NCBI RefSeq assembly: GCF_013523125.1
Contig: NZ_JAAMQJ010000008.1
Coordinates: 62,001-126,000 of the forward strand
Origin: Pseudomonas entomophila
GTDB taxonomy: Bacteria > Pseudomonadota > Gammaproteobacteria > Pseudomonadales > Pseudomonadaceae
DNA: 64,000 nucleotides
Reading direction: 5' to 3'
Shown here: positions 38,945-49,260 of the stretch, piece by piece
How positions within the stretch are numbered: position 1 is the first letter of the stretch
Layout of the letters: each line of letters starts with the position of its first letter
Translations under genes and position numbers: made by a program
The notes under the pieces: model-generated
What the model saw: the letters and a program-made list of their open reading frames with translations, nothing else
Told to the model about the DNA's origin: nothing
Database searches by the model: none

Positions 38945-39700
38945 TCAGTCCGCGCGGACAGACCCGGTCCGCGCCAGGTAACGGTGGATCAACCGATCGA
39001 TGTCCCCCGAGCGCTTCATGCGTTTGAGTTCGGCGAGCACGGCGCGCACCGGCAGGCGTGGATCGTCGCGCACCAGGCAGCCTAGCGCGTCCTCTTCCAG
39101 TACATCGAGTGCCTGCAACCGTTCGTCCGGCGGCAGTTGGCGGTTGTACCAGTCGAGCGTCAGCTGATTGCTCACGGCGAAGCGGAACCGGCCGGCCTCG
39201 AGCTTTTGCAGTACCAGCAACTGGTTGCGACTGTCTTCGCGGTGCAGCTCGCCGGATTGCCAGGCGGTATCCAGCGCGGGGTAACGAAAGCCCAGCACGG
39301 CGCCCACGGTTTCCTGATGCAACTGGGCCAGGGTGGTCGACGTCGCCACGCCTGGCGCGGCCACCAGCACATCACGCTGGATCAACAGAGGCACGCTCCA
39401 GCGGTAGGCGGGCGGAATCTGCTCGAGCCAGGTCGGCGCCATGTAGCACTGCAGGTCGACGGTACCCTCGAGCATGGCCTGTTGCAGGCGCAGCCGCGGC
39501 ATGAGGTGGTATTCCAGCTCGACCTCCGTGCGCTCGGCCAGGGCCTGAAACACCTCGAACAGAATCCCGTCCACCGGCCGATCGTCGCGCAGTTGCATCA
39601 GCGGCATGCTCCAGCTTTCCGAAACCGCGATGCGTAAGGTCGCCGTCGTTGCCAGGCAGGGCGCTGCGCACAGCATCAAGAGGGCTAGCAGTCGTCGCAC
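38945..39700 (-). CDS. Lone periplasmic solute-binding protein, family 3-like
   Basis: 251 aa. Signal peptide RRLLALLMLCAAPCLA, then TLRIAVSESWSMPLMQLRDDRPVDGILFEVFQALAERT, the start of a type-3 amino-acid-binding fold, and a C-terminal helix LKRMKRSGDIDRLIHRYLA. Start is GTG 39700, with GGAGA 7 nt upstream. No ABC permease or ATPase gene is adjacent, so it may be a sensor-type or orphan binding protein. It is divergent from dnaX. Confidence 0.82.
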   Translation of the reverse strand: MRRLLALLMLCAAPCLATTATLRIAVSESWSMPLMQLRDDRPVDGILFEVFQALAERTEVELEYHLMPRLRLQQAMLEGTVDLQCYMAPTWLEQIPPAYRWSVPLLIQRDVLVAAPGVATSTTLAQLHQETVGAVLGFRYPALDTAWQSGELHREDSRNQLLVLQKLEAGRFRFAVSNQLTLDWYNRQLPPDERLQALDVLEEDALGCLVRDDPRLPVRAVLAELKRMKRSGDIDRLIHRYLARTGSVRAD

Positions 39701-39832
39701 ACCAAGGTCTCCCTGGGTAAAGGGGATGGGCCTGGCCCACTGGGAGGAAGACGTGCAGGGCAGGGTGCAATTTTGCCCCCGCTCCGCTAGCATTAGCGCC
39801 TCTTCCGCTCGTTCAGGCTGTGGCGTTTTCCC

Positions 39833-41896
39833 ATGAGTTATCAGGTTCTTGCACGTAAATGGCGTCCGCGCTCGTTCCGCGAAATGGTCGGCCAGGCGCA
39901 CGTGCTCAAGGCGCTGATCAACGCCTTGGACAACCAGCGCCTGCACCACGCCTACCTGTTCACCGGCACCCGAGGGGTCGGCAAGACCACCATCGCCCGG
40001 ATCATCGCCAAGTGCCTGAACTGCGAAACCGGCATCACTTCGACCCCGTGCGGCACCTGTTCGGTCTGCCGCGAGATCGACGAGGGTCGTTTCGTCGACC
40101 TGATCGAGATCGACGCCGCCAGCCGTACCAAGGTCGAGGACACCCGCGAACTGCTGGACAACGTGCAGTATGCCCCGAGCCGCGGGCGCTTCAAGGTCTA
40201 CCTGATCGACGAAGTGCACATGCTCTCGACGCACTCGTTCAACGCGCTGCTCAAGACGTTGGAGGAGCCGCCGCCCTACGTCAAGTTCATCCTCGCCACC
40301 ACCGACCCGCAGAAGCTGCCGGCGACCATCCTCTCGCGCTGCCTGCAGTTCTCTCTGAAGAACATGAGCCCGGAGCGGGTGGTCGAGCACCTGACCCATG
40401 TCCTCGGTGCCGAGAACGTGCCTTTCGAGGCCGATGCGCTATGGCTGCTGGGCCGTGCCGCCGATGGGTCGATGCGCGATGCCATGAGCCTGACCGACCA
40501 GGCCATCGCCTTCGGTGAAGGCCGGGTGCTGGCCGCCGACGTGCGGGCCATGCTCGGTACGCTGGACCATGGCCAGGTCTATGGCGTGTTGCAGGCCCTG
40601 CTCGATGGGGATGCCCGCGCCTTGCTCGAGGCGGTACGCGCCTTGGCCGAGCAGGGGCCGGACTGGAGCGGCGTACTGGCCGAGATGCTCAACGTGCTGC
40701 ACCGGGTCGCCGTCGCCCAGGCCTTGCCCGACGCGGTGGACAATGGCCAGGGCGACCGGGACAAGGTGCTGGCGCTGGCTTCGGCCTTGCCGGCCGAGGA
40801 CGTGCAGTTCTATTACCAGATGGGCCTGATCGGCCGTCGCGACCTACCACTGGCGCCCGATCCTCGCGGCGGGTTCGAGATGGTGCTGTTGCGCATGCTC
40901 GCGTTCCGGCCCGCCGACACCGACGATGCCCCGACGCCCCGACTAAAGACCTCGGGGATCAGCCAGGCCACGGCTGATTCCCCGGAGCCCGTGGCTGTCG
41001 CCCCGTCTGCCCCAGCGTCGGTGCCGGCCCCGCAGCCCGATTCCGTGTCTGTATCCACGCCGCTGGAACGCGACGACCCCGACGCGCCCCTGGCGGCCGT
41101 CGCAGGGCCGACGGTCAAGCCACGCGTGGCCGCCGAAGTGCCTGAGCCGGCGCCTGCCGATGCCCAGGGATTCCACCCGCCGTGGGAGGCCTCGCCCGAG
41201 TCGGTTCCGCCTGCGCCGCGCACCAATGCCGGCCCGCAGGCCAGCCCACCGCCAGTTGCCCCGGTGACGAACGCAGTGCCCTCGCGTGACGACGCGCCGC
41301 CGTTCGATCCCGAGGCCTACGACCTGGCGGGCATGACCCGGGATGACGAACCGCCGTCGGACGACGAGGACGACTACCTGGTCGAAACGGACCCGGCCGG
41401 CTTCACCTACCTCGACGAACTGGCCGAGCATGTGCATGACCCCGAGCCGTCCAGCGTCCCGGAACCGTCGCCCGCCGCACGCCCGGCCACCGGGCTGGCC
41501 TTGCAATGGCTGGAATTATTCCCACAATTGCCTATCTCAGGGATGACAGGCAACATCGCCGCCAACTGTACGCTGGTGGCGGCCGACGGCGATGACTGGT
41601 TGCTGCACCTGGATCCGGCGCAAGGCGCGCTGTTCAACGCCACCCAGCAGCGGCGCCTGAACGAAGCGCTCGACCAGCACCTGGGCCGCAGCCTGCGGTT
41701 GAAGATCGAACTGGTCCGGCCCGAGCAGGAAACGCCTGCCCAGGCTGCGGCGCGCAAGCGTGCCGAGCGTCAGCGCGAGGCCGAGGTGGCGATTGAAAGC
41801 GATCCATTGATCCAGCAGATGGTCCGCCAGTTCGGCGCGACGGTGCGATCGGACAGCATCCAACCGGTCGAGGCCAAGGCGCCCCAGGGCCACTGA
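39833..41896 (+). CDS. dnaX: DNA polymerase III subunit tau
   Basis: 687-aa clamp-loader and replisome-coupling subunit. Starts [15 protein letters not shown], Walker A GTRGVGKT at 45-52, zinc-binding cysteines 64, 73, 76 and 79 ([16 protein letters not shown] region), then DEVHMLS. Domain III is followed by a long P/A-rich linker (about 365-545) and the tau-specific C-terminal domain that contacts the alpha and DnaB subunits. I see no A-rich slippery heptamer of the E. coli type near the end of domain III. First gene of the dnaX-ybaB-recR operon. Confidence 0.97.
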   Translation: MSYQVLARKWRPRSFREMVGQAHVLKALINALDNQRLHHAYLFTGTRGVGKTTIARIIAKCLNCETGITSTPCGTCSVCREIDEGRFVDLIEIDAASRTKVEDTRELLDNVQYAPSRGRFKVYLIDEVHMLSTHSFNALLKTLEEPPPYVKFILATTDPQKLPATILSRCLQFSLKNMSPERVVEHLTHVLGAENVPFEADALWLLGRAADGSMRDAMSLTDQAIAFGEGRVLAADVRAMLGTLDHGQVYGVLQALLDGDARALLEAVRALAEQGPDWSGVLAEMLNVLHRVAVAQALPDAVDNGQGDRDKVLALASALPAEDVQFYYQMGLIGRRDLPLAPDPRGGFEMVLLRMLAFRPADTDDAPTPRLKTSGISQATADSPEPVAVAPSAPASVPAPQPDSVSVSTPLERDDPDAPLAAVAGPTVKPRVAAEVPEPAPADAQGFHPPWEASPESVPPAPRTNAGPQASPPPVAPVTNAVPSRDDAPPFDPEAYDLAGMTRDDEPPSDDEDDYLVETDPAGFTYLDELAEHVHDPEPSSVPEPSPAARPATGLALQWLELFPQLPISGMTGNIAANCTLVAADGDDWLLHLDPAQGALFNATQQRRLNEALDQHLGRSLRLKIELVRPEQETPAQAAARKRAERQREAEVAIESDPLIQQMVRQFGATVRSDSIQPVEAKAPQGH

Positions 41897-41957
41897 ACGC
41901 ATACTCTGTGGCCAGGTACGCCTGGCCGCCCTACACGACACAACCGAGGAATTCCCC

Positions 41958-42284
41958 ATGATGAAAGGTGGCATGGCCGGCCTGATGAAGCAGGCTCAGC
42001 AGATGCAGGAAAAGATGGCCAAGATGCAGGAAGAACTGGCCAATGCCGAAGTGACCGGCCAATCCGGTGCCGGCCTGGTCAGCGTGGTGATGACCGGTCG
42101 TCACGACGTCAAGCGCCTGAGCATCGACGACAGCCTGATGCAGGAAGACAAGGAAGTGCTCGAAGACCTGATCGCCGCGGCCATCAACGATGCCGTGCGC
42201 AAGGTCGAGCAGAACAGCCAGGAGAAGATGGGCGGCATGACCGCTGGCATGCAACTGCCGCCAGGCTTCAAGATGCCGTTCTGA
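41958..42284 (+). CDS. ybaB: Nucleoid-associated protein YbaB/EbfC
   Basis: 108-aa DNA-binding nucleoid protein. A lysine/glutamine-rich N-terminal helix ([21 protein letters not shown]) is followed by the small beta-sheet [29 protein letters not shown] and a C-terminal glycine/methionine-rich tail. Fits the family's standard size. RBS GAGGAA before ATG 41958. It lies between dnaX and recR as in most gammaproteobacteria. Confidence 0.95.
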   Translation: MMKGGMAGLMKQAQQMQEKMAKMQEELANAEVTGQSGAGLVSVVMTGRHDVKRLSIDDSLMQEDKEVLEDLIAAAINDAVRKVEQNSQEKMGGMTAGMQLPPGFKMPF

Positions 42285-42305
42285 CCGACACGGCGTCAGG
42301 TCCAG

Positions 42306-42341
42306 TGGGAGCATCGGCCAGCGCGTCGCTGCTCCCATTTT
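42306..42341 (+). terminator. Possible terminator between ybaB and recR
   Basis: TGGGAGCA (42306-42313) and TGCTCCCA (42330-42337) form an 8-bp stem with a 16-nt loop, followed by TTTTC. It may reduce read-through into recR. Confidence 0.55.
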
Positions 42342-42378
42342 CGTTGCAGTCCCTCTGAACCACCGACAGGTTGCCCCC

Positions 42379-42981
42379 ATGAGCTTCAGCCCTCTCATCC
42401 GCCAACTGATCGACGCACTGCGAACCTTGCCCGGTGTCGGCCAGAAGACCGCCCAGCGCATGGCGCTGCAACTGCTCGAGCGCGACCGCAGCGGCGGCGT
42501 GCGCCTGTCCCAGGCGTTGGCCCAGGCCATGGAAGGGGTAGGGCACTGCCGACAGTGTCGTACCTTGACCGAACAGGAACTGTGCCCGCAGTGCGCCGAT
42601 CCGCGCCGCGACGACACCCAGCTGTGCGTGGTGGAAGGCCCGATGGACGTCTATGCGGTGGAGCAGACCGGCTACCGAGGGCGCTATTTCGTGCTCAAGG
42701 GCCATCTGTCGCCGCTGGACGGCCTGGGCCCGGACGCCATCGGCATCCCGCAGTTGATGGCACGGATCGAGGAACAGGGCACGTTCAGCGAAGTGATCGT
42801 GGCGACCAACCCTACCGTCGAAGGCGAAGCGACCGCCCATTACATCGCCCAGCTGCTGGCCGAGAAGGGCCTGCCGGCGACCCGTATCGCCCACGGGGTG
42901 CCGCTGGGTGGGGAGTTGGAGCTGGTGGACGGCGGGACCTTGGCCCATGCCTTTGCGGGGCGTCGGCCGATTTCGTTGTGA
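42379..42981 (+). CDS. recR: Recombination mediator RecR
   Basis: 200 aa. N-terminal helix-hairpin-helix ([21 protein letters not shown]), C4 zinc finger ([16 protein letters not shown], the two CxxC pairs), Toprim domain ([17 protein letters not shown] ... [18 protein letters not shown]) and the C-terminal ring-forming tail ending ISL. Works with RecO/RecF to load RecA on gapped DNA. Last gene of the dnaX-ybaB-recR group. Confidence 0.97.
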   Translation: MSFSPLIRQLIDALRTLPGVGQKTAQRMALQLLERDRSGGVRLSQALAQAMEGVGHCRQCRTLTEQELCPQCADPRRDDTQLCVVEGPMDVYAVEQTGYRGRYFVLKGHLSPLDGLGPDAIGIPQLMARIEEQGTFSEVIVATNPTVEGEATAHYIAQLLAEKGLPATRIAHGVPLGGELELVDGGTLAHAFAGRRPISL

Positions 42982-43090
42982 GGGCAGGGTGTGGCGGGAT
43001 AGGTCCAGCATGCGCCTGCAACGCTGGCCCATCACCCTCCGATGCGCGGGGCTGGCAGCAGTGCGCCTGATGTATTGAATGGGCTGGTTT

Positions 43091-43227
43091 CATGGGCCCT
43101 GCGGGCCCAATCGCGGCCGGTCCGGCGCCCCGGCGGGGGCCGCTTCTACACCCGCCGCGGTGGTAAAGGCGATCGCGGTCCATGTGGGAGCGGCCCCAGT
43201 GCCGCGATTGGGGCCAAAGGCCCCACG
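43091..43227. repeat. Palindromic intergenic element, copy B
   Basis: Arms 43091-43116 and 43202-43227 pair imperfectly (built on GGGCCCAATCGCGG and CCGCGATTGGGGCC). The interior shares CGGTCCGGCGCCCCGGC and CATGTGGGAGCGGCCCCAGT with the copy at 11.7 kb and is inverted relative to the copy at 35.3 kb. It fills the 310-bp gap between recR and apt, which are convergent; no gene is seen there. Confidence 0.8.
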
Positions 43228-43291
43228 AAGCCAGGCAACGCGTTAGCGCATGAATGAACAGTCTCCACAAAGACTGCCCACCCTCACGCCC

Positions 43292-43840
43292 TCAGTATTC
43301 GCTGAGCGAAAATTCTGTCAGGCAGAACGTCGGCACCCCGACCGCCTGCAAGCGCTTGGCACCGTCCAGCTCCGGCAGGTCGATGATCGCCGCCGCCTCG
43401 AACACCTGGGCACCGGTGCGACGCACCAGGTTGGTGGCGGCCAGCAAGGTCCCGCCGGTCGCGATCAAGTCGTCGAAGATCAGCACCGAGTCGCCTTCGC
43501 AGAGGCTGTCGGCGTGCACTTCGAGGAAGGCTTCGCCGTATTCGGTCTGGTAGCCTTCCGACAGCACGTCGGCCGGCAGCTTGCCCTGCTTGCGGAACAG
43601 GATCAGCGGCTTGTTCAGTTGATGGGCGATGATCGCGCCGATCAAGAAGCCGCGTGCGTCCATGGCGCCGATGTGGGTGAAGTCGGCCTCTACATAACGC
43701 TCGACGAACTGGTCGGTCACGTAGCGCAGGCCACGGGGCGACTGGAACAGCGGCGTGATGTCGCGAAAGATCACGCCCGGCTTCGGGAAGTCCGGGACAG
43801 GGCGGATCAAGGCTTTGAGGTCGAAGGTGTCGCTGTGCAT
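43292..43840 (-). CDS. apt: Adenine phosphoribosyltransferase
   Basis: 182-aa purine salvage enzyme forming AMP from adenine and PRPP. The PRPP-binding motif [14 protein letters not shown] and the N-terminal substrate segment [21 protein letters not shown] are both present and intact. Size is normal. It is separated from anr by 53 bp on the same strand. Confidence 0.96.
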   Translation of the reverse strand: MHSDTFDLKALIRPVPDFPKPGVIFRDITPLFQSPRGLRYVTDQFVERYVEADFTHIGAMDARGFLIGAIIAHQLNKPLILFRKQGKLPADVLSEGYQTEYGEAFLEVHADSLCEGDSVLIFDDLIATGGTLLAATNLVRRTGAQVFEAAAIIDLPELDGAKRLQAVGVPTFCLTEFSLSEY

Positions 43841-43893
43841 GAGGCAGGTATCCTGAAAAACGAATGCGCCAGTATACCTGCTGCCGGACGTGT

Positions 43894-44628
43894 TCAGGTG
43901 TCCATCGAGCCGCCGGCCAGCGCGCAGAGCTGGATCGGGTCGAGAATGTGCACTTCCTTGCCTTCGGCCTTGAGCAGGCCGTTCTGCTGGAAGCGGGTGA
44001 ACACCCGCGAAACGGTTTCCACCGCCAACCCCAGGTAGTTGCCCATTTCGTTGCGCGACATGCTCAGGCGGAACTGGTTGGCCGAGTAGCCACGGGCCCG
44101 GAACCGCGCGGACAGGTTGACCAGGAAGGTGGCGATGCGCTCGTCGGCGGTCTTCTTCGACAGCAGCAGCATCATCTGCTGGTCGTCGCGAATCTCGCGG
44201 CTCATCACCCGCATCAACTGGCGTCGCAATTGCGGCAGCTGCACCGACAGTTCGTCCAGGCGCTCGAAGGGAATCTCGCAGACCGAGGTGGTTTCCTGGG
44301 CCTGGGCCGACACCGGGTAGGACTCGGTGTCCATGCCGGACAGGCCGACCAACTCGCTGGGCAGATGGAAGCCGGTGATCTGCTCTTCGCCGCCGTCGCT
44401 CAGGCTGAAGGTCTTGAGGGCACCTGAGCGCACGGCGTAGACCGAGCCGAAGTCATCGCCCTGGCGGAAAAGGAACTCGCCTTTCTTCAACGGGCGGCCG
44501 CGTTTGACGATCTCGTCCAGTGCCTCCATGTCTTCGAGGTTCAATGACAGGGGCAGGCACAGAGGAGCCAGGCTGCAATCCTTGCAGTGGGCCTGGCTGT
44601 GGGCGCGCAGTTTGACGGGCTCGGGCAT
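43894..44628 (-). CDS. anr: Anaerobic regulator ANR (Fnr/Crp family)
   Basis: 244-aa oxygen-sensing activator, the same length as P. aeruginosa ANR. The [4Fe-4S] ligands are present: Cys15, Cys18, Cys24 ([10 protein letters not shown]) and Cys117 (SVCEIPF). Then comes the cyclic-nucleotide-like beta roll, the dimer helix, and the C-terminal HTH ([26 protein letters not shown]), with the EtVSR recognition helix that reads TTGAT-N4-ATCAA. ATG 44628 (MPEPVKLR) is used; an upstream in-frame start adds an unconserved stretch. It lies downstream of hemN, which carries a perfect ANR site. Confidence 0.97.
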   Translation of the reverse strand: MPEPVKLRAHSQAHCKDCSLAPLCLPLSLNLEDMEALDEIVKRGRPLKKGEFLFRQGDDFGSVYAVRSGALKTFSLSDGGEEQITGFHLPSELVGLSGMDTESYPVSAQAQETTSVCEIPFERLDELSVQLPQLRRQLMRVMSREIRDDQQMMLLLSKKTADERIATFLVNLSARFRARGYSANQFRLSMSRNEMGNYLGLAVETVSRVFTRFQQNGLLKAEGKEVHILDPIQLCALAGGSMDT

Positions 44629-44793
44629 TCTTTTCGGTCCTTGTGGGAAAGCACACATCGGCTGTAAGGGTAACCCACGACCGGACTGTAGGCCAGCGCA
44701 TGGGACGCCGGGGGGTGGCAGGACCGGGACAAGCAGGTCGGGTCGAGGGCGGTTTCGCCCAGCCCTCCGACGAGGCGTCTCCAGGTGCAGCGT

Positions 44794-46176
44794 TCAGATG
44801 ACCTTGGAAAAGCGCTGCAGGTTGCCGTAGTCCAGGTAGGCATCGAACACCTTGCACACCGAGCGCACCAGCAGGCGTCCGGCAGGCAGCACTCGGATGC
44901 CTCGTCGGTCGAGGTGGATGAGGCCATCGCCATGCATGGCTTGCAGGGCGGGCCATTGATCCTTGAAATAGCCTTGGAAGTCGATGGCGAAGCGTGTCTC
45001 GAAGGCCTCGAACGCCAGCTCGAAGTGGCAGATCAGTTGCTGGATCACGGCACGGCGCAGGCGATCGTCCGGCGTGCAGATCAGACCACGTTGGCTGGCC
45101 AGCTGGCCGCTACCCAGGGCGTCCTGGTACGTGGTCAGGTCACTGCTGTTCTGGCAGTACAGGTCGCCGATCTGGCTGATCGCCGAGACGCCCAGGCCGA
45201 TCAGGTCGCAATGGCCGTGCGTGGTGTAGCCCTGGAAATTGCGCTGCAGGGTGCCATCTTCCTGGGCGATGGCCAGGTCGTCGTCGGGCAGGGCGAAATG
45301 GTCCATGCCGATGTAGCGGTAGCCAGCGGCGATCAGTTGCTCGACGGTGGCCTGCAGCATCTCTAGCTTGGCCGCCGGTGAGGGCAGCGCCAGGCTGTCG
45401 ATGCGCCGCTGCGGCAGGAAGCGGTCGGGCAGGTGGGCGTAGTTGAAGACTGCCAGCCGTTCCGGTTGCAGGGCGATGACCTCGTTCACCGTGCGGGCGA
45501 AACCGGCGGGCGTCTGGTGTGGCAGCCCGTAGATCAGGTCGAGGTTCACCGAGCGGAATTGCAGGGTGCGCGCTGCCTCGATCAGGGTGCGGGTCTGTTC
45601 CAGGCTCTGCAGACGATTGATCGCCCGCTGCACGGTCGGGTCGAGGTCCTGCACGCCCAGGCTGATGCGGTTGAAGCCCAGTTCGCGCAACAGGCCCATG
45701 GTCGACCAGTCGGCCTCGCGCGGGTCGATCTCGATGCCGTAGTCGCCGGAGTCGTCATCGAGCAGGCCGAAGTGCTGACGCAGGCTGGCCATCAGCGCAC
45801 GCAGTTCGACATGGCTGAGGAAGGTCGGTGTGCCGCCGCCGAAGTGCAACTGCTCGACCGGCTGGGCCCGGTCCAGGTGACAGGCGACCAGCTGGATCTC
45901 CTGCTCCAGGCGTTGCAGGTACGGTTGGGCCCGGGCGCGGTCCTTGGTGATGACCTTGTTGCAGGCGCAGTAGTAGCAGATGTTGGCGCAGAAGGGCACG
46001 TGCACGTACAGCGACAGAGGGCGCATCGCCCGGCGGCTGTCGCGCAGGGCGTGCAGCAGGTCGAACGAGCCGACCTCGGGGCGCAGCTGCACGGCGGTGG
46101 GGTAGGAGGTGTAACGAGGCCCGGCCATGTCGTAGCGACGGATCAGGTCTGGATCCCAACGGAGGTCGTCGAGCAT
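44794..46176 (-). CDS. hemN: Oxygen-independent coproporphyrinogen III oxidase
   Basis: 460-aa radical-SAM enzyme of heme synthesis, converting coproporphyrinogen III to protoporphyrinogen IX without oxygen. Cluster motif CxxxCxxC is at Cys63, Cys67, Cys70, with the additional conserved Cys72 (HVPFCANICYYCACNK). LHFGGGTPTFL and the late GMDHFALP segment are typical of HemN rather than HemW. An ANR box 61 bp upstream indicates anaerobic induction by the neighbouring ANR. Confidence 0.97.
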   Translation of the reverse strand: MLDDLRWDPDLIRRYDMAGPRYTSYPTAVQLRPEVGSFDLLHALRDSRRAMRPLSLYVHVPFCANICYYCACNKVITKDRARAQPYLQRLEQEIQLVACHLDRAQPVEQLHFGGGTPTFLSHVELRALMASLRQHFGLLDDDSGDYGIEIDPREADWSTMGLLRELGFNRISLGVQDLDPTVQRAINRLQSLEQTRTLIEAARTLQFRSVNLDLIYGLPHQTPAGFARTVNEVIALQPERLAVFNYAHLPDRFLPQRRIDSLALPSPAAKLEMLQATVEQLIAAGYRYIGMDHFALPDDDLAIAQEDGTLQRNFQGYTTHGHCDLIGLGVSAISQIGDLYCQNSSDLTTYQDALGSGQLASQRGLICTPDDRLRRAVIQQLICHFELAFEAFETRFAIDFQGYFKDQWPALQAMHGDGLIHLDRRGIRVLPAGRLLVRSVCKVFDAYLDYGNLQRFSKVI

Positions 46177-46236
46177 GGGAATGTCCTGGAGAGAGAACGG
46201 CGGTAGCGCAGTCTAGGACGTCTGCGGCAGGCGACC

Positions 46237-46250
46237 TTGATCTGCATCAA
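46237..46250. promoter_or_regulatory. ANR/FNR box upstream of hemN
   Basis: TTGATCTGCATCAA is a perfect TTGAT-N4-ATCAA site centred about 67 bp before the hemN start codon, well placed for a class II activated promoter. Confidence 0.85.
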
Positions 46251-46421
46251 GGCCGCCTCGGTGAGTGTCGGCCGCGACAAGCCTGGGCGTGGGCGAGGCC
46301 GGGAGGCTGGAAAGCCGAACGTGCGCCGAGCGTAAGGGTTACCCTATGCGCTCGAACCTTGGCCGCGGTCGGTCAGGGGCTGTCAGCAGTGAGGTGGGAG
46401 ACCGGAGTGAGGGAGCGACAG

Positions 46422-47099
46422 GTGACGAACGAGGATCTGGCGGCATGGAGTGCCTTGGCGCACGTGCCTGGGCTGCGCTGTGATCCGCCCCGGCAGGCGA
46501 CGGCGGGCATCGGCTGTCTGATCCTCGCCCACGGTGCCGGTGCGCCCATGGACAGCCCGTTCATGGACACGGTGGCAGCACGTCTGGCCGCCCAGGGGAT
46601 CGGGGTGGTGCGTTTCGAATTCGCGTACATGGCACAGCGGCGGCTGGACGGCAAGCGCCGGCCGCCGAACCCGCAGACAGTCCTGCTCGACCGCTGGCGC
46701 GAGGTGCTGACGCAGGTGCGGACGCACCTGACCGGACCTGTGGCGATAGGCGGCAAGTCCATGGGCGGGCGCATGGCCAGCCTGCTGGCCGATGAGAGGG
46801 GCGTCGAAGCGCTGGTCTGTCTCGGCTATCCGTTCCATGCCGTCGGCAAGCCGGACAAGCCCAGGGTCGAACACCTGGCGACGTTACGTACACCGACCTT
46901 GATCGTGCAAGGCACACGCGATGCACTGGGCGATCGCGAGACGGTCGCAGGGTATGCCCTGTCGCCTGCGATCCAGGTGCACTGGTTGGCGACGGGTGAC
47001 CATGATTTCAAGCCGTTGAAGGTGTCCGGGTTCACCCACGAGCAGCATATGCAAGCGGCGGTGGAGCAGGTGGGGGCTTTCTTGCGAGGTCAGGCTTGA
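46422..47099 (+). CDS. Alpha/beta hydrolase, KANL3/TEX30-like
   Basis: 225 aa. ILAHGAGAPMDSPFMD holds the oxyanion HGAG; the nucleophile elbow is GGKSMGGRMAS (serine in G-K-S-M-G), and PTLIVQGTRDALGD plus GDHDFKP supply the acid and histidine. This pattern is the KANL3/Tex30-type hydrolase family of unknown substrate. GTG 46422 is chosen with GGGAG 6 nt upstream; a GTG at 46407 is possible. Divergent from hemN. Confidence 0.85.
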   Translation: MTNEDLAAWSALAHVPGLRCDPPRQATAGIGCLILAHGAGAPMDSPFMDTVAARLAAQGIGVVRFEFAYMAQRRLDGKRRPPNPQTVLLDRWREVLTQVRTHLTGPVAIGGKSMGGRMASLLADERGVEALVCLGYPFHAVGKPDKPRVEHLATLRTPTLIVQGTRDALGDRETVAGYALSPAIQVHWLATGDHDFKPLKVSGFTHEQHMQAAVEQVGAFLRGQA

Positions 47100-47130
47100 A
47101 AGGGTGCCTCGCTCGTCGGTGGCTGAGCTG

Positions 47131-47160
47131 ACGCCATCGCGGGCAAGCCCGCTCCCAGAG
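47131..47160. repeat. REP element
   Basis: ATCGCGGGCAAGCCCGCTCC within the 289-bp gap between the convergent hydrolase and ppnP genes. A second fragment with CACCCGCCGCGATGG near 47330 is related to the interior of the larger palindromic elements. Confidence 0.75.
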
Positions 47161-47388
47161 GGTGCATCGCCGTCGTGTTGCTACCTGCTTGAAACAGGTA
47201 CCTGTGGGAATCCGTCTGCCGCCAGGCACCGTGCTGTCGTGCAGAGAACATGGCGATGGCGGGCAGTGCTCGGAGGCTGTGTCGCTGATCGATTTGTGGA
47301 GCCGGTTGGGCAGCCCGGGAGGGGCTGCTCCACCCGCCGCGATGGCGCCCGGTCAGGCACCACGGCGCCGTGCTTCGCTCACCCTCGT

Positions 47389-47673
47389 TCAGTCGCGGTA
47401 CTCGCACAGGTACGCCGTGTCCACGGCCACCTTCAACTGGAACTTGCTGTCGGCCGGCACCTGGAACTGGCTGCCGCGCTCGAAAGTTTCCCAGTCGTCG
47501 CTGCCTGGCAACTTCGCCGTCAATGCGCCCGACACCACGTGCATGATCTCGCGCTTGGCGGTGCCGAACTCGTACTCGCCCGGTGCCATCACGCCCAAGG
47601 TGGCAGGGCCTTCCTGGCCGGTGAAGGCGATCGACTTGACGGTTCCATCGAAGTATTCGTTGACCTTGAACAT
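47389..47673 (-). CDS. ppnP: Pyrimidine/purine nucleoside phosphorylase PpnP
   Basis: 94-aa single-domain cupin, the YaiE/DUF1255 family, shown in E. coli to be a broad nucleoside phosphorylase. The family motifs [44 protein letters not shown] and [13 protein letters not shown] are all intact. The size is exactly that of the family. Confidence 0.94.
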   Translation of the reverse strand: MFKVNEYFDGTVKSIAFTGQEGPATLGVMAPGEYEFGTAKREIMHVVSGALTAKLPGSDDWETFERGSQFQVPADSKFQLKVAVDTAYLCEYRD

Positions 47674-47746
47674 GGCGCGGCTCCTGCATGAAGGCTATGA
47701 GAGGGCCGGCCAGTATGCCCAAGGCCCAACGCGCCGTCATCTGCTT

Positions 47747-48298
47747 TCAGGCCTGGGCCAGCGGCAGGCTCAGGGGCAGCAGGCGTGCCGTGTTGCGGGC
47801 GTCTTCCAGCGCTCGGTGCTGTTGCCCAGTGAACTGCAAGCCTGCCAGGTGCAATGCGCCGTTGAGGCCGGTCGGCCGCTCCAGTCGTCGAGCCTTGGCG
47901 AAGCGCTGCTTGAGGTTGACGTGTGGCAAGGCCCCCAACAGGCTCTGCACGCCATGCACCTGCCACTCCAGCAGCAATTGCCGACGGTCGTAGTCCCCCC
48001 AGCTGACCCAACCTTCGAGGCGTGGTTGATGGTGCACCAGCCAGCTTTCGAACTGTGTCCATACCAGGGCGAACGACTCCGCGGTGTCGATGCTGGCCTG
48101 GCCGATGTGCGTCAGGTGACGGCAGAAAGTGGTCAGTTGCGGACGCCGACGTGGTCGCACGAACCGCTGGAAATGGTCGACTTCACGACCTTCCCGGTTC
48201 ACCAGGCTGGCGCCGATTTCGATGATTTCCATGTCCGTGATCGGCCAACCACCCTCGTCGGTGGTGGCTTCCAGGTCGATCACCAGCCAATGGCCCAT
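47747..48298 (-). CDS. DEDDh-type 3'-5' exonuclease
   Basis: 183-aa exonuclease domain protein. Exo I motif VIDLEATTDEGG has the metal-binding Asp8 and Glu10; Exo II is near YDRRQLLLEW and Exo III is HRALEDARNTARLL with the catalytic His and Asp. Resembles ERI1/KapD-like stand-alone exonucleases rather than DnaQ. ATG 48298 (MGHWLVIDLE) is used because the upstream extension is unconserved. It lies 73 bp after ppnP on the minus strand. Confidence 0.88.
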   Translation of the reverse strand: MGHWLVIDLEATTDEGGWPITDMEIIEIGASLVNREGREVDHFQRFVRPRRRPQLTTFCRHLTHIGQASIDTAESFALVWTQFESWLVHHQPRLEGWVSWGDYDRRQLLLEWQVHGVQSLLGALPHVNLKQRFAKARRLERPTGLNGALHLAGLQFTGQQHRALEDARNTARLLPLSLPLAQA

Positions 48299-48462
48299 GG
48301 CGAGGCTCCCTTGCAAGACGTGGCCCAAGCGTAGCTGCTGTGGCAGCCAACGCCATTTCGTGGCATTTTGCCGTTGCCCATCGCTCGGCCCTCCAGGGTC
48401 GCGCGTGGGCCCTTCACGTGGCCAAGGCCATTTCTTTCAGAATTCGTAACGAGCGCCTGGTC

Positions 48463-49260
48463 GTGCCCCGATTCATACGCCTGCTGTCCTTTACCTGCCT
48501 GACGGTGTTCGTCGGGCTGTGGTACACCCCATCGCCGCTGGCCGCCGAAGCCATCGAAGTCAGGATCGGGGCGACACACTTCCCGCCGTACACGATACGA
48601 CCCGAACAAAACGTAAAGGTTGGTTTGCTGGCGCAATTGGCCCAGGCACTGAATCAAGCGCAGCCGGTGTATCGCTTCGTCCTGGTGCCGACCTCGGTGC
48701 CCCGGCGCTTCGCCGACCTGGAGCAGGGCCGTACCGACATGGCCATCTTCGAGAATCCTGCCTGGGGCTGGCAGGCGGTGGCCCACAGCGCCGTGGACAT
48801 GGGCCTGGAAGATGCCGAGATCTTCGTCGCAGCGCGCAAGGCCGGGCGCGACCAGCACTTCTTCGATGACCTGCGCGGCAAGCACCTGGCCTTGTTCCAC
48901 GGCTATCACTACGCCTTCGCCGGCTTCAATGCCGACACCCGTTTCCTGCAGCAGACCCACCGCGCGATCTTGACCTACTCCCATGACAGCAACCTGTACA
49001 TGCTCGAGCGCGGACGCGCCGACATCGCCCTGGTGACCCGTTCGTATTTCAACGATTTCCTGCTGCGCCATCCCGATCAGACCGAGCGCTTGTTGGCCTC
49101 CGAGCGCATCGATCAGACCTACCGTCACTACGCCCTGCTGCGGCCCCAGGCCCCGATCAGCGCGCAGGCCTTCGCGCAGCTGCTGGCGCAACTGCGCGCC
49201 AATGGTGAGCTGCGACGGATCTTCGCGCCGTATCAAGTGCGGGTGACGACGCCACTCTAA
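48463..49260 (+). CDS. Lone periplasmic solute-binding protein
   Basis: 265 aa. Signal peptide-like start (RFIRLLSFTCLTVFVGLWYTPSPLAAEA), then VRIGATHFPPYTIRPEQNVKVGLLAQLAQALNQ, a type-3 binding-protein fold, and a final helix LLAQLRANGELRRIFAPY. GTG 48463 is the chosen start; the RBS is weak (ACGAG). No ABC transporter genes adjoin it. Similar in kind, not in sequence, to the lone binding protein at 38945-39700. Confidence 0.8.
   Translation: MPRFIRLLSFTCLTVFVGLWYTPSPLAAEAIEVRIGATHFPPYTIRPEQNVKVGLLAQLAQALNQAQPVYRFVLVPTSVPRRFADLEQGRTDMAIFENPAWGWQAVAHSAVDMGLEDAEIFVAARKAGRDQHFFDDLRGKHLALFHGYHYAFAGFNADTRFLQQTHRAILTYSHDSNLYMLERGRADIALVTRSYFNDFLLRHPDQTERLLASERIDQTYRHYALLRPQAPISAQAFAQLLAQLRANGELRRIFAPYQVRVTTPL

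Noticed and set aside
40900..41500. Programmed frameshift in dnaX giving a gamma product
   Set aside because: I saw no A-rich slippery heptamer of the E. coli type near the end of domain III; a different signal cannot be excluded by eye.
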